NCBI GenBank assembly: GCA_002412545.1
Contig: DHVG01000002.1
Span: forward strand, 52,596 to 116,595
DNA from: Elusimicrobia bacterium UBA5214
Lineage (GTDB): Bacteria; Elusimicrobiota; UBA5214
Reading direction: 5' to 3'
Length of the DNA stretch: 64,000 nucleotides
The notes under the pieces were generated by a model. That model made no database searches. It worked only from the letters and a program-made list of their open reading frames with translations, and had not been told where the DNA came from. The position numbers were made by a program, and so were the translations under genes. Of this stretch, positions 32,879-40,970 are shown piece after piece. Position 1 is the stretch's first letter; each line of letters begins with the position of its first letter.

Positions 32879-35070
32879 ACGAAAGAGTTGAGATGAAGGA
32901 AAGATATCTTGTTGATGCTTATAAAATGAAGGAATACGAGAGGATTTATTCTCGGATTCAAGAACTCGGGCTTGCTAATGACCCTGTCATCAATAATTCT
33001 CTGAAGATAATGAGTGTTTTTTCGCATAACAAAGAGGTGTTTGAGCGCGAAAGGGCAAGGATTCTGCAAATAGTTCAGGCAAAAGAAATTGAGCAGCAGT
33101 TGAAAGGTCATCCATTTGTTCCTGAGCCTGTAGGAACAGAAGTTTCCGGAGAAATCAAGCTTGGAATATGCAAAGGAAGCAATGCTTGGTTTGGCTTGTC
33201 ATTGAAACCCGAATTAGAAGAAGGGGCTCTTGTCACGGGAAGAAAGGGGAGCGGCAAAACCACTCTTTGCTATCTCCTTTCGAGAGGAGCAAGCAAATTA
33301 GGAACGCATACTTTGACTTTTGAAGTGAAACTTGAGGGCAGAAATCAAATTGCAAACAACAAGGACACGCTTGTTTTCAGGTGCGACATGACTCACGATT
33401 GGTTCAAGTACAATTTTCTTGAGGTGCCTGAAGGGGTAGACCCTTTGTCCAAGATATCAGACGTGAGTGACATTACAGAAGAATCCTATGAGTATTATGT
33501 CGGAACATCAAGTTACATTGCTTACCACATTTACGAACTTTACAAAAGAAACGGGATTTTTGAGGGAAGCAAGAATTTTCCAACGCCTTGGGATTTGTAT
33601 TGGAAGATAGAGAAGGACAGGAAGTCGCTCATAACTCGCGATGCAAGATACAGGGAAAGCGCGTTGAACAGGCTGAACTCCATTCTCCTGAGGATGGGAA
33701 AGGCATTCAACTACAAGATTGGCTATCAAATTGAAAAGTTACTTGATGACTGCAACATTGTCATGGAGCTTGACAATCTAGGTAAGAAGGGAAGAATTTT
33801 TCTCATAAGTTTGATACTCGCTCAGATTTTCAGATACAGGATTTCAAATCCGAACAAAAAACACAAGGCCATTCTTGTAATAATAGATGAGGCAAACGAA
33901 ATTTATGACAGGCGGCTTGATGAGATGACCGGAGGGCTTACTGTCTGCTCGCTTGACAGACAGGCAAGAGAATTCGGGATTTGCATGGTTTATGCCTGTC
34001 ACGATCCAGAAGGGATGCCTCGTTCTGTAATAAATGACGTGCATACGCAAATTCTGTTGAGTCTTCCAGGAGGTACAAGCCTCAAGAGAATGTCCGAGTC
34101 AATGTTTCTTGATACTGAGCAGAAAGAGTACGACTATCAGCTAAAGCCGGGTGAAGGAATAGTTAGGCGTGCAGGTCATCCTCATCCATTTCTCGTCAAA
34201 TTTTTTCCTCATACCCTGCCTCAAAGAATAGGCGACGAGGAAGTTCAAAAGCACATGCAGTCGTTGATTGCAGAGCTTGACAAAAACATCGTTACAGCAG
34301 AAAAAAATGAACTTTTTGAAAAAGGCACGGAAAAGAAACAAGAAGTTGATGAATGTCATAAAGAAAATGAGAAGACGGTTATGGATGCTGACACAGAAGA
34401 TATTTCTTTGACTGCTGAAGAGAGGAACTATTTGCACGATGTAGAAAATCGTCCATACATTTCGCGAACAACAAGATACAAAACTCTTGGACTCTCTCTC
34501 GGCTCAGGGCATAGGATTGTAAAAAAGCTTATTGAGAAGAAACTTTTGAATACGCACAATGTTTATCTTTCTCCCAAAGGTGGAACAACAATTTTGGATT
34601 CACTCACGACACTCGCTCGGGAGTTATTAGAGCTAGCAAGCAAGGGCATTAGCCGGGGCGGCTCGTTACTACACGACTTCATGATATGGATAGTTTCGCA
34701 GCATCTGAAAAAAATGAGAAAGGATTGGAATGTCGCAATTGAACGACAGATTAATGGCAAATTTTGTGATATCGTCATAAGTTTTCCCGAGAATAACACA
34801 GAACTCATTGCTCTGGAAATGGAAACAGAGGCAGATTCACAAACTATAAAAAACAACATGGAGAAAGACATTAACCAAGCAAAATGCTCTTTGGTCATTC
34901 TTGTTTTGAACGGCAAAAAAGATACTTTGAATAAGGCAACGGAAACGCTTGGCGATTACCCCAAAGAGGTGAGGGAGAAAGTCAGTTTCTGTCTGTTATC
35001 TCAAATAGTTAATTGCAAAGAGTTACGCGCAGTCGTTAGGTCAAAATATTTTGAAGAAAGAGGACTCTAA
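32866..35070 (+). CDS. HerA/VirB4-type ATPase, second copy
   Basis: 734 residues. Walker A GRKGSGKTT (near 125-133), Walker B AILVIIDEANEIYD (near 335-348) and a following QAREFGICMVYACHDPEG typical of DNA-pumping ATPases (HerA, TraD/VirB4 group). A winged-helix segment follows (about 510-570). The C-terminal domain has CDIVISF, then LIALEMETEAD (near 648-658), a D ... E-x-E pattern like the end of the 4083-6092 ATPase. It sits among membrane proteins and a lipoprotein, which would suit a transfer or envelope-anchored DNA translocation complex. Start at 32866 or 32875. Confidence 0.8.
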   Translation: MEKMNERVEMKERYLVDAYKMKEYERIYSRIQELGLANDPVINNSLKIMSVFSHNKEVFERERARILQIVQAKEIEQQLKGHPFVPEPVGTEVSGEIKLGICKGSNAWFGLSLKPELEEGALVTGRKGSGKTTLCYLLSRGASKLGTHTLTFEVKLEGRNQIANNKDTLVFRCDMTHDWFKYNFLEVPEGVDPLSKISDVSDITEESYEYYVGTSSYIAYHIYELYKRNGIFEGSKNFPTPWDLYWKIEKDRKSLITRDARYRESALNRLNSILLRMGKAFNYKIGYQIEKLLDDCNIVMELDNLGKKGRIFLISLILAQIFRYRISNPNKKHKAILVIIDEANEIYDRRLDEMTGGLTVCSLDRQAREFGICMVYACHDPEGMPRSVINDVHTQILLSLPGGTSLKRMSESMFLDTEQKEYDYQLKPGEGIVRRAGHPHPFLVKFFPHTLPQRIGDEEVQKHMQSLIAELDKNIVTAEKNELFEKGTEKKQEVDECHKENEKTVMDADTEDISLTAEERNYLHDVENRPYISRTTRYKTLGLSLGSGHRIVKKLIEKKLLNTHNVYLSPKGGTTILDSLTTLARELLELASKGISRGGSLLHDFMIWIVSQHLKKMRKDWNVAIERQINGKFCDIVISFPENNTELIALEMETEADSQTIKNNMEKDINQAKCSLVILVLNGKKDTLNKATETLGDYPKEVREKVSFCLLSQIVNCKELRAVVRSKYFEERGL

Positions 35071-35088
35071 CAATAAAGGAGATTACCG

Positions 35089-36096
35089 ATGACAACAAAC
35101 ATTCTTGATTCAATTAACTCATTACCATTGATTTTACAGATATTGTTTTGGTGGCATGTTATTGCCTTTGTTTTTGCATTCGTAGACCGCTTGCTCGAGC
35201 TTTCCACAGGGAGTTCTTTTTTAGAAGTGAAACTTAACGGCAGAAGCGTTATTGAATCCTTTGTTTTGTTATGTTTCTCGCTACTGCTAATTATAATTTC
35301 AATTGTCTTCAGCTTTTTCCTCACTGCTTCATTGCCAATTTGGATAATCTTCTATCTTGTTTGGTCAATTTTTTCTTATTTCGTTTCTTCAGTAGCTTAT
35401 TGCCTGAGGCTGACATTTCATCCAAAAACGTTGTTCATGCTTCTTGGCCTGCTCGTGAATGGCGCAATTGTCTTTACTGCAATTCATTACACAAAAGCCT
35501 TTGGAATGGAAAATTGGTTTTTCATTTTCCTGTTGGCTTTTTCAATTACTCTCGTTGAATGCCTGTTGAGCTATTACCTTTTCGAAGAACTTAAAGAATA
35601 CAAGAATACAAAATTCGCAACCAGGAAGTTTTCGTTTCGGGAAGCCAGGGCATACGTTAGCAGAAACGTCATTTTCAAAACCGCATTGATAATCCTGATA
35701 ACTGTCTTTGCGATTGATTTCGCCATCAATCTTCACAGGTTCATGCTGTATCAGATGTTGTTCATCGCAATGTTCCAAGAAAGTTCTTTTCACAAAGCGT
35801 CATTTTTCGAAACATTCAGATACGCGCTTGCGCTTGTCATGCCTTTTGTGACAATTGCTTTACCAATAGGATGTTCTGTTCTTGCTGATTTCTCCAAAAG
35901 ACCATTTCCTTGCTGGAAACAATACCTTAAACCGAACCTTGGTATAAAAAATTTGCTTATTGCTTTCTGGATAATAAACAGAGTGAGAATAAAGCAATTT
36001 TTCCCTGAGCTGAAACTTTCGTTTGTCGCTGTTCTCTTCTGGCCTTACTTTTTGTTTTTGGCTTTGTCAAAATTCATGACAGGAGGAAAGAAATGA
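35089..36096 (+). CDS. Multi-pass membrane protein
   Basis: 335 residues with about eight hydrophobic helices and an AAAGGAGAT site upstream. The stop overlaps the next ATG (ATGA). No transporter signature recognised. Position after the ATPase suggests a membrane partner for it. The C-terminal cytoplasmic stretch (KRPFPCWKQYLKPNLGIKN) is basic. Confidence 0.6.
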   Translation: MTTNILDSINSLPLILQILFWWHVIAFVFAFVDRLLELSTGSSFLEVKLNGRSVIESFVLLCFSLLLIIISIVFSFFLTASLPIWIIFYLVWSIFSYFVSSVAYCLRLTFHPKTLFMLLGLLVNGAIVFTAIHYTKAFGMENWFFIFLLAFSITLVECLLSYYLFEELKEYKNTKFATRKFSFREARAYVSRNVIFKTALIILITVFAIDFAINLHRFMLYQMLFIAMFQESSFHKASFFETFRYALALVMPFVTIALPIGCSVLADFSKRPFPCWKQYLKPNLGIKNLLIAFWIINRVRIKQFFPELKLSFVAVLFWPYFLFLALSKFMTGGKK

Positions 36097-36785
36097 AAAA
36101 AATTTTTCTTCTTTTGCTTTGCTTTTTCTTCTGTTCTTGCGTGCCTGTAAAAAAAGTGGCGGAAGATTTCACAAGTACACAAATTGTTTGCGTTTGGTTG
36201 GATGCTACCGGCAGCTTCCGCGTTTGCAAAGACAGGATGCTTCAAGATTTCAGTAATGGTGTGCGTAATCTTTTGCTGAAGAAAAATCCTTTCCAAAAGC
36301 ATCACCTTTTTATTGGAATTATAGGTGAAGAACCAATGAGCTTGCTTGCGACTGAGCTTTCTCAAAACACTTGGCAGGAAATTTTACAGATTCTGAAATT
36401 CGTTAAGGATTTGGAATTACCCATTGAGTGCGCAACAGATATCTACGGAACCTATGAGTACACAGAGGCATATCTACGCAGATATTGCAGAGCGAACAAA
36501 ATTTCTGCAGAAAAACTCAAATGTGCTCTCATCTATTACTCAGACATGGGGCATAGGGCTAAAAGGAATCAGCCAGGACTCGAAACATTTTCTTATTTGC
36601 CTTTTTGCCGCGTATCAATTATCTTTGCACCCGGAGAACTGCATCCGGATATCCAAGCAAGGGAATTGCAAGAACAAGAAGAATTTCTTTCAAAACTCGG
36701 GTTGCATTTTTCAGCTGTTTTTCCTCCAAGCACTCTGCTGAGCCAGGAAGAAAGTTTACTCGAGAAATGTTTGAAGAAACTTTAA
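36093..36785 (+). CDS. Lipoprotein with vWA-like domain
   Basis: 230 residues. The N-terminus has a signal peptide with a lipobox (LLCFFFCSCVPVKK, cysteine at about 17). The body opens with VWLDATGSF, a D-x-T-x-S variant of the von Willebrand A metal site. Strands LFIGIIGEE and ALIYYSDMGH follow at distances expected for this fold. Exported, lipid-anchored and coupled to the upstream membrane protein gene. A surface or periplasmic adhesion role is possible. Confidence 0.6.
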   Translation: MKKIFLLLLCFFFCSCVPVKKVAEDFTSTQIVCVWLDATGSFRVCKDRMLQDFSNGVRNLLLKKNPFQKHHLFIGIIGEEPMSLLATELSQNTWQEILQILKFVKDLELPIECATDIYGTYEYTEAYLRRYCRANKISAEKLKCALIYYSDMGHRAKRNQPGLETFSYLPFCRVSIIFAPGELHPDIQARELQEQEEFLSKLGLHFSAVFPPSTLLSQEESLLEKCLKKL

Positions 36786-37019
36786 GTGGTGGTGATGGCA
36801 ATGAGATGCAAATGCGGCAGTTTCGTAGTTTTCGCGTCAACCAACGGCAAAAGAGTAAAAATAGTTAACGAGGAAATTGATGTCGACCTTGAGGACAGTG
36901 TTCTCGGTGATTTTTCCTCTTTCTGTTGTGGCTGTTGCTCGAGTCAAGATATAGAAGGTATTGATGCATTCCTGAGGAAAACGCGGGGTGAAAATTTTGG
37001 CGGAATTGGAAAGCATTAA
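36786..37019 (+). CDS. Small cysteine-containing protein
   Basis: 77 residues from GTG 36786, or 72 from ATG 36801. CKCGSF near the start and CCGCC in the middle suggest a small metal site. Directly follows the lipoprotein stop. It overlaps the next gene by 32 bases. Not recognised. Confidence 0.45.
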   Translation: MVVMAMRCKCGSFVVFASTNGKRVKIVNEEIDVDLEDSVLGDFSSFCCGCCSSQDIEGIDAFLRKTRGENFGGIGKH

Positions 37020-37236
37020 AAAGATGGGAACAGAGAAATCAGCAAAAGAAAGAAAAAACGGAAAAATAAGAATTGTTTCTGTCAGATATGTTGAAATGCC
37101 AAACACACAAGCAAGGTTTGAAAAGGCAATAAGGTTGATTCTTCGCGAAAAAGAAGAAACATCAATCGTGGAAAAATTATTATCACCCCAGTCAGAAAGA
37201 AATTTGGCAAAACAGTCTTCTTCTGGAAAGCACTGA
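36988..37236 (+). CDS. Small basic protein
   Basis: 82 residues from GTG 36988, overlapping the previous gene. Lysine-rich, with RIVSVRYVEMPNTQARFE in the middle. No family recognised. The end is followed by a sigma-70-type promoter for the HTH gene. Confidence 0.4.
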   Translation: MKILAELESIKKMGTEKSAKERKNGKIRIVSVRYVEMPNTQARFEKAIRLILREKEETSIVEKLLSPQSERNLAKQSSSGKH

Positions 37237-37282
37237 GGCAGACTTGAATGCTGAAATCTGCAAAATTTTTTTTGGAAAACTC

Positions 37283-37309
37283 TTGACAAATTTGCATAGG
37301 TATTATAAA
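37283..37309 (+). promoter_or_regulatory. Sigma-70-type promoter before the HTH and recombinase genes
   Basis: TTGACA at 37283-37288, a short 15-base spacer, TATAAA at 37304-37309. The bases TTGACAAATTTGCAT resemble TTGACAAATTCGCAT in the promoter at 10943. The HTH gene would start within about ten bases of the transcript start. Confidence 0.5.
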
Positions 37310-37317
37310 ATTTGACC

Positions 37318-37527
37318 GTGGCAGATAAAAAGATTCATATTTGCAAGGATGTGTTGAAGGCTCTCGGAATCTGTAAAAGAACGCTAATAAACTGGGAAAA
37401 AGCCGGCAAGTTACCAAAGCCGAAGCGGGATGCGATAAGCAACTACCGCTATTACACAGAAGCCGATGTGAAGAAGCTCAAGAAAATAGGAAAAAAGTAT
37501 GTTAGATATAGTAGCAGAAGTAAATAA
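37318..37527 (+). CDS. MerR-type HTH protein, excisionase-like
   Basis: 69 residues from GTG 37318 (TTG 37312 possible). KDVLKALGICKRTLINWEKAG is a MerR/excisionase-like helix-turn-helix and NYRYYTEADVKKLKKI is the following wing and helix. With its place two genes before the serine recombinase, a role as regulator or recombination directionality factor is plausible but not shown. It overlaps the next gene by 29 bases. Confidence 0.65.
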   Translation: MADKKIHICKDVLKALGICKRTLINWEKAGKLPKPKRDAISNYRYYTEADVKKLKKIGKKYVRYSSRSK

Positions 37528-37864
37528 TTTCAAGGAGCAGGCAAAGAAAAATTTGTTGCAAGACGGAAAGGTTGTGCCTGTTGTGTTTGGCATTCTACCA
37601 AGCGGTGAAGCAATTGGTGTGCCTTTGAGTTTCAAGGACGCTGAGGAGAAACACGAGCAGTTTTCTTCTTTGGAGAAGTTTTTCAAGCAAAAAGGCGTTA
37701 CGGCATGCGTAACAGTTCTTGAAAGCTGGCTTGTGCTTGGCGACGAAGAAAAAATATTGAAAGTTCCTCCTTCAGAGCATCCGGAAAGGAAGGAATGCAT
37801 ATGCGTTAATGGCAAAATGCCCGGCAGAACATATACAGTAGCAATACCCTTTGAAAGAAGATGA
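37499..37864 (+). CDS. Unknown mobile-element protein
   Basis: 121 residues. VVPVVFGILPSGEAIGVPL near the start and a C-terminus with HPERKECICVNGKMPGRTY followed by VAIPFERR resemble a group of small unnamed proteins I have seen in phages and mobile elements. No function known to me. Lies 120 bases before the recombinase. Confidence 0.5.
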   Translation: MLDIVAEVNNFKEQAKKNLLQDGKVVPVVFGILPSGEAIGVPLSFKDAEEKHEQFSSLEKFFKQKGVTACVTVLESWLVLGDEEKILKVPPSEHPERKECICVNGKMPGRTYTVAIPFERR

Positions 37865-37984
37865 AATGCTTTTGAATTCAAAGAAGAAATTGTTTGGGAT
37901 AGTGCAAGCGGTTGTCAATTGGAAGACAACCTGATGAGAGAATTGTTTTTTGATTTTCACTAAGAAACAAGAGGTGACGCAAGG

Positions 37985-39550
37985 ATGAATGAAAGTCTTG
38001 AAGAGAACAATGCAACATATGTGGCTGCGTATGTTCGGGTTTCGACTGACGAACAAGCAGAGAAGGGAACAGGAATTGTAACGCAGAAAAAAACAATAGA
38101 GGGATTTTGCGAAAGAGCCAAGCTTCGGATCTATGACTTCTATGAAGACGAACGCAGCGGTGCTTCTCTCGAAAGGCCTGGTTTGAGAAGACTGCTTGAA
38201 GATGCTGAAAAAGGAAAATTCAAGGTAGTGTTGGTTTACAAAACTGACAGGTTAAGCAGAAGCATAAAAGATATCGTAAGACTTGTGCTTGATGATTTCG
38301 AAAGGCTCGGACTAACATTCAAATCAGCAACAGAACCTTATGACACTTCAACAGCAGCGGGAAGAATGTTTTTTGTCCAGCTTGGTGGCTTCGCTGATTT
38401 TGAAAGGGAATTAATTCGAGAAAGAACAAGGTCCGGCAAGCTCAACACGGCTTTGAAGGGAAAATGGGTGGGCAGCATACTTCCCTTTGGCTATAAAAAG
38501 GACAGTGAAGGCTACTTGGTGCCTGACCATGAGGAGGTAGAAATATATAAGAAGATAGTTTCGTGGTGCCTAGAAGGGAATAGCACGCTGAAAATAGCAA
38601 GAAAATTGAATGAACTTGGCATACCGACAGAAAGGTCGAAACATTCATCTAGAGCAAAGAATTTTAAATGGAAGCCAGGCACGGTTTATAGAATTCTTAC
38701 AAATCCCTTGTACAAGGGTTGCTTTAAATATCGCGGTCATGAGATAAAAGTTCCTGCCTTGATTTCAGAGCAAGATTTTGAGCTTGTGAAAAAACAGTTA
38801 GATTCTAACTATAACAATGCGGGAAGAAACAACAAAGTGCATTTTTATCTGCTACGTGGCTTGCTATACTGCAAAAAGTGTGAGAGAAAACTTTTTGGAT
38901 ACATAAAGCCAAGCAGAGGCATGAGGGTGTATTGCTGCTTGAGCAAAAGAGCAGACCCTGACCCAAGGTTTTGCGGCTTGAAAAATGTTAATATTGACAA
39001 GCTAAACAATGCTGTTTGGGAAAACGTAAAGGAAATGCTGAAGAATTCCCAAAAGCTGAGGGAGGCAATAAAGCGGCATAGAAACAGCGCTATTGTCGAC
39101 AGGGCAATTCTCGAGGCAAAACTGAAAAAAATAAACAGAGATATAGAAGCAAACAAGCAGGAAACAGATGCTACTCTTGACCTCTACATAAAGGCAAAAA
39201 AACTGACAGTAGAGCAACTTGACGAAAGGATAGGAAAGATAAAAGAAGAAAGGGATGAACTTTTGAAAAGAAGAGAAAGCATACTTGAAAGAATTGCGAA
39301 GGCAAAAGAGGCAAAAACCACTCTGGAAAAGGTAGAAAGATTTGCTTCAGAAATAAGCAAGAATCTTGACAGTTACACAGAGCAGGAAAAATACGACCTT
39401 CTCCATACCATAGTGAGCAAGATTATTGTTGACTATGATGCTGACACAGACATGCACTCGATTGAGATAGAAGGAATGATACCGGTCTTTGAAGAAAAAG
39501 CGCAAAAAGAGGAAAGTCCAATTGCATCAATGCAGAGGATATTGCCTTAA
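37985..39550 (+). CDS. Large serine recombinase (integrase)
   Basis: 521 residues. The N-terminal resolvase domain has [11 protein letters not shown] with catalytic Ser20 and the conserved VYKTDRLSR and ELIRERT. Next come a Recombinase-type domain ([10 protein letters not shown]...[17 protein letters not shown], about 210-250) and a zinc ribbon ([13 protein letters not shown]...YCC...C, about 293-325). A long coiled coil (about 355-460) precedes the C-terminus. This is the layout of large serine integrases of phages and integrative elements. A ribosome site AGAGGTGA is upstream. The last codons overlap the comM fragment, so the attachment site includes the end of this gene. Confidence 0.9.
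   Translation: MNESLEENNATYVAAYVRVSTDEQAEKGTGIVTQKKTIEGFCERAKLRIYDFYEDERSGASLERPGLRRLLEDAEKGKFKVVLVYKTDRLSRSIKDIVRLVLDDFERLGLTFKSATEPYDTSTAAGRMFFVQLGGFADFERELIRERTRSGKLNTALKGKWVGSILPFGYKKDSEGYLVPDHEEVEIYKKIVSWCLEGNSTLKIARKLNELGIPTERSKHSSRAKNFKWKPGTVYRILTNPLYKGCFKYRGHEIKVPALISEQDFELVKKQLDSNYNNAGRNNKVHFYLLRGLLYCKKCERKLFGYIKPSRGMRVYCCLSKRADPDPRFCGLKNVNIDKLNNAVWENVKEMLKNSQKLREAIKRHRNSAIVDRAILEAKLKKINRDIEANKQETDATLDLYIKAKKLTVEQLDERIGKIKEERDELLKRRESILERIAKAKEAKTTLEKVERFASEISKNLDSYTEQEKYDLLHTIVSKIIVDYDADTDMHSIEIEGMIPVFEEKAQKEESPIASMQRILP
39537..39550. other. Predicted right attachment site, inside comM
   Basis: The integrase reading frame ends ATATTGCCTTAA, while the same bases in the comM frame read D-I-A-L-I, continuing into [11 protein letters not shown], a conserved ComM segment. 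Upstream of 39537 the comM frame no longer matches the family (a serine is expected before D-I-A-L). The crossover therefore lies within about 39537-39550. The left copy should be at the other end of the element. Confidence 0.65.
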
Positions 39551-40257
39551 TTGGTGGTGGAACTTATCCGAAGCCCGGTGAAGTATCTTTAGCCAATCAC
39601 GGTGTCTTATTCCTTGATGAATTACCCGAATTTCATCGTAATGTTTTAGAAGTTTTGCGACAACCGATGGAAGAAGGTAATGTAACTATTTCCCGGGCAG
39701 TAAGTGCGATAACTTATCCGGCGAGATTTACGCTGGTTTGTGCGCTGAATCCTTGTCCCTGTGGTTATTTTGGTCATCCCTTAAGGGAATGCACCTGTAC
39801 ACCTTTCCAAATCCAGAAATATATGAATAAGATTTCCGGACCTTTACTTGACCGGATTGATATCCATATTGAAGTTCCCGCATTGAAAGTTCAAGAAATA
39901 ATTGTCTCATCCGAAAATCCCACTGATAAAATGGATAGTGAACCGTCAGAAAAAATACGTGGACGAGTAGTTAAGGCACGAAGAATACAACAACACCGTT
40001 ATAACAATGAGAAAAATATTTATGCTAATGCTCATCTTACCCCGAAGTTAATCAAAAAATATTGTCCGATTGATAAGGAAGGTGAGAATTTACTCAAGAA
40101 TGCAATTGAACGACTTGGTCTCTCGGCACGTGCTTATGACCGGATTCTCAAAGTTGCAAGGACAATCGCTGACCTGGAAGAAAAGGATAATATTGAGTCA
40201 CAACATTTAGCCGAAGCAATCCAGTATCGTTCTTTAGACCGCAGTTTCTGGGTTTAA
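39538..40257 (+). pseudogene. comM: ComM/YifB-type ATPase, 3' part, cut by element
   Basis: About 239 C-terminal codons. [16 protein letters not shown] and [22 protein letters not shown] (with Walker B) belong to the Mg-chelatase-type AAA domain. [13 protein letters not shown] and the cysteines after it are characteristic of ComM/YifB. The C-terminal domain [19 protein letters not shown] follows. ComM helps branch migration during natural transformation. The N-terminal half must lie beyond the element, so the gene is inactive in this configuration unless the element excises. Confidence 0.85.
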
Positions 40258-40450
40258 TGAAGCTCCCCGCCCCAAGGGGCGGGTTATCGGAGCGGAATTC
40301 TTCCTCGGTAGACCACCTGTGCCTGCGACACCTGTGCAGGCATCACAGGTGCAGGCATGACCTATCGGCAGGCAAAACTAAGCGGGGGTGTTCTCCTCGC
40401 CTTCATCCTCACCCCGATGTTACATTGGGGAGTATTCGGCGGAGGAGAAT
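40258..40450. repeat. Dispersed palindromic repeat, copy 1
   Basis: Begins with a GC hairpin CCCGCCCC-AA-GGGGCGGG, then GGTAGACC, a variable core of CACCTGTG and TGCAGGC units, CAAAACTAAGCGGGGGTG, and ends near GGAGGAGAATA. An inverted copy lies at 63174-63340. Ends differ slightly and no transposase is inside, so it looks like a non-autonomous, hairpin-ended element (IS200/IS605-like ends are one option). The remaining bases to 40528 are AT-rich and hold only the promoter below. Confidence 0.65.
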
Positions 40451-40528
40451 AAAACCCTTTACAAAAGACAATAAATGTATTATAATATAATTGAGATATA
40501 GATTAAGAAAAAAATTTTTCAATTTGAC

Positions 40529-40557
40529 TTGACAAATAAAAATCTTTAAAATATAAT
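40529..40557 (+). promoter_or_regulatory. Consensus sigma-70 promoter of the V-ATPase operon
   Basis: TTGACA at 40529-40534, 17-base spacer, TATAAT at 40552-40557. The first gene starts at 40567, so the transcript has almost no leader. Confidence 0.75.
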
Positions 40558-40566
40558 TCAAGAATT

Positions 40567-40938
40567 ATGACTGAAAAAGGACACGAAGTAGAAAAAATAA
40601 AATTACACCGGCAAATTGCGGAAGGTACGGCTACGCCTTTAGTGCGTTTGAGAGAAAAAGAATTGGAATTGCAGGGTAAACTTATGGAGGCGAGAAAGGA
40701 AGCAGAGATAATTGTTGCCGAGGCGAGGAAAAAGGCGACTGAAATTAAGCGCCGGGCAGAAGAAGAAGCAATAATTGAGGCACAGAAATACTATCAGGGA
40801 GAAGTTGAAAAAACGCGTAAAGAAGCAGAAGAAATAAGAAAAACCGTAAAAAAAGATATTGACCAGATTAAAAAAGTAGGCGAAAAGAATTTACAAAAAG
40901 CAGTTGACCTGGTCACAAAAATAGTTATTCCCGGATAA
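40567..40938 (+). CDS. V/A-type ATPase subunit G/H-like
   Basis: 123 residues, a single long coiled coil rich in alanine, glutamate and lysine (EARKEAEIIVAEARKKATEI). It lies directly ahead of subunit I in a V-type ATPase operon. This matches the peripheral-stalk subunit called G, H or AhaH, which pairs with subunit E to connect the membrane and catalytic sectors. The C-terminal AVDLVTKIVIPG is typical. Confidence 0.75.
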   Translation: MTEKGHEVEKIKLHRQIAEGTATPLVRLREKELELQGKLMEARKEAEIIVAEARKKATEIKRRAEEEAIIEAQKYYQGEVEKTRKEAEEIRKTVKKDIDQIKKVGEKNLQKAVDLVTKIVIPG

Positions 40939-40970
40939 ACGGACAATATTTAGAAGGGAGAAAAATAGAA

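Noticed and set aside
39500..39600. Join explained only as an assembly chimera
   Set aside because: The integrase ends precisely in a shared core within comM, which random misassembly would not produce; read support should still be checked.
40300..40370. Possible CRISPR array from CACCTGTG/CAGGC units
   Set aside because: Units are 7-8 bases with no regular spacers; no cas genes present.
40257..40490. 77-codon frame after comM
   Set aside because: It lies entirely in the palindromic repeat; the inverted copy at 63.2 kb has different frames (63156-63392).
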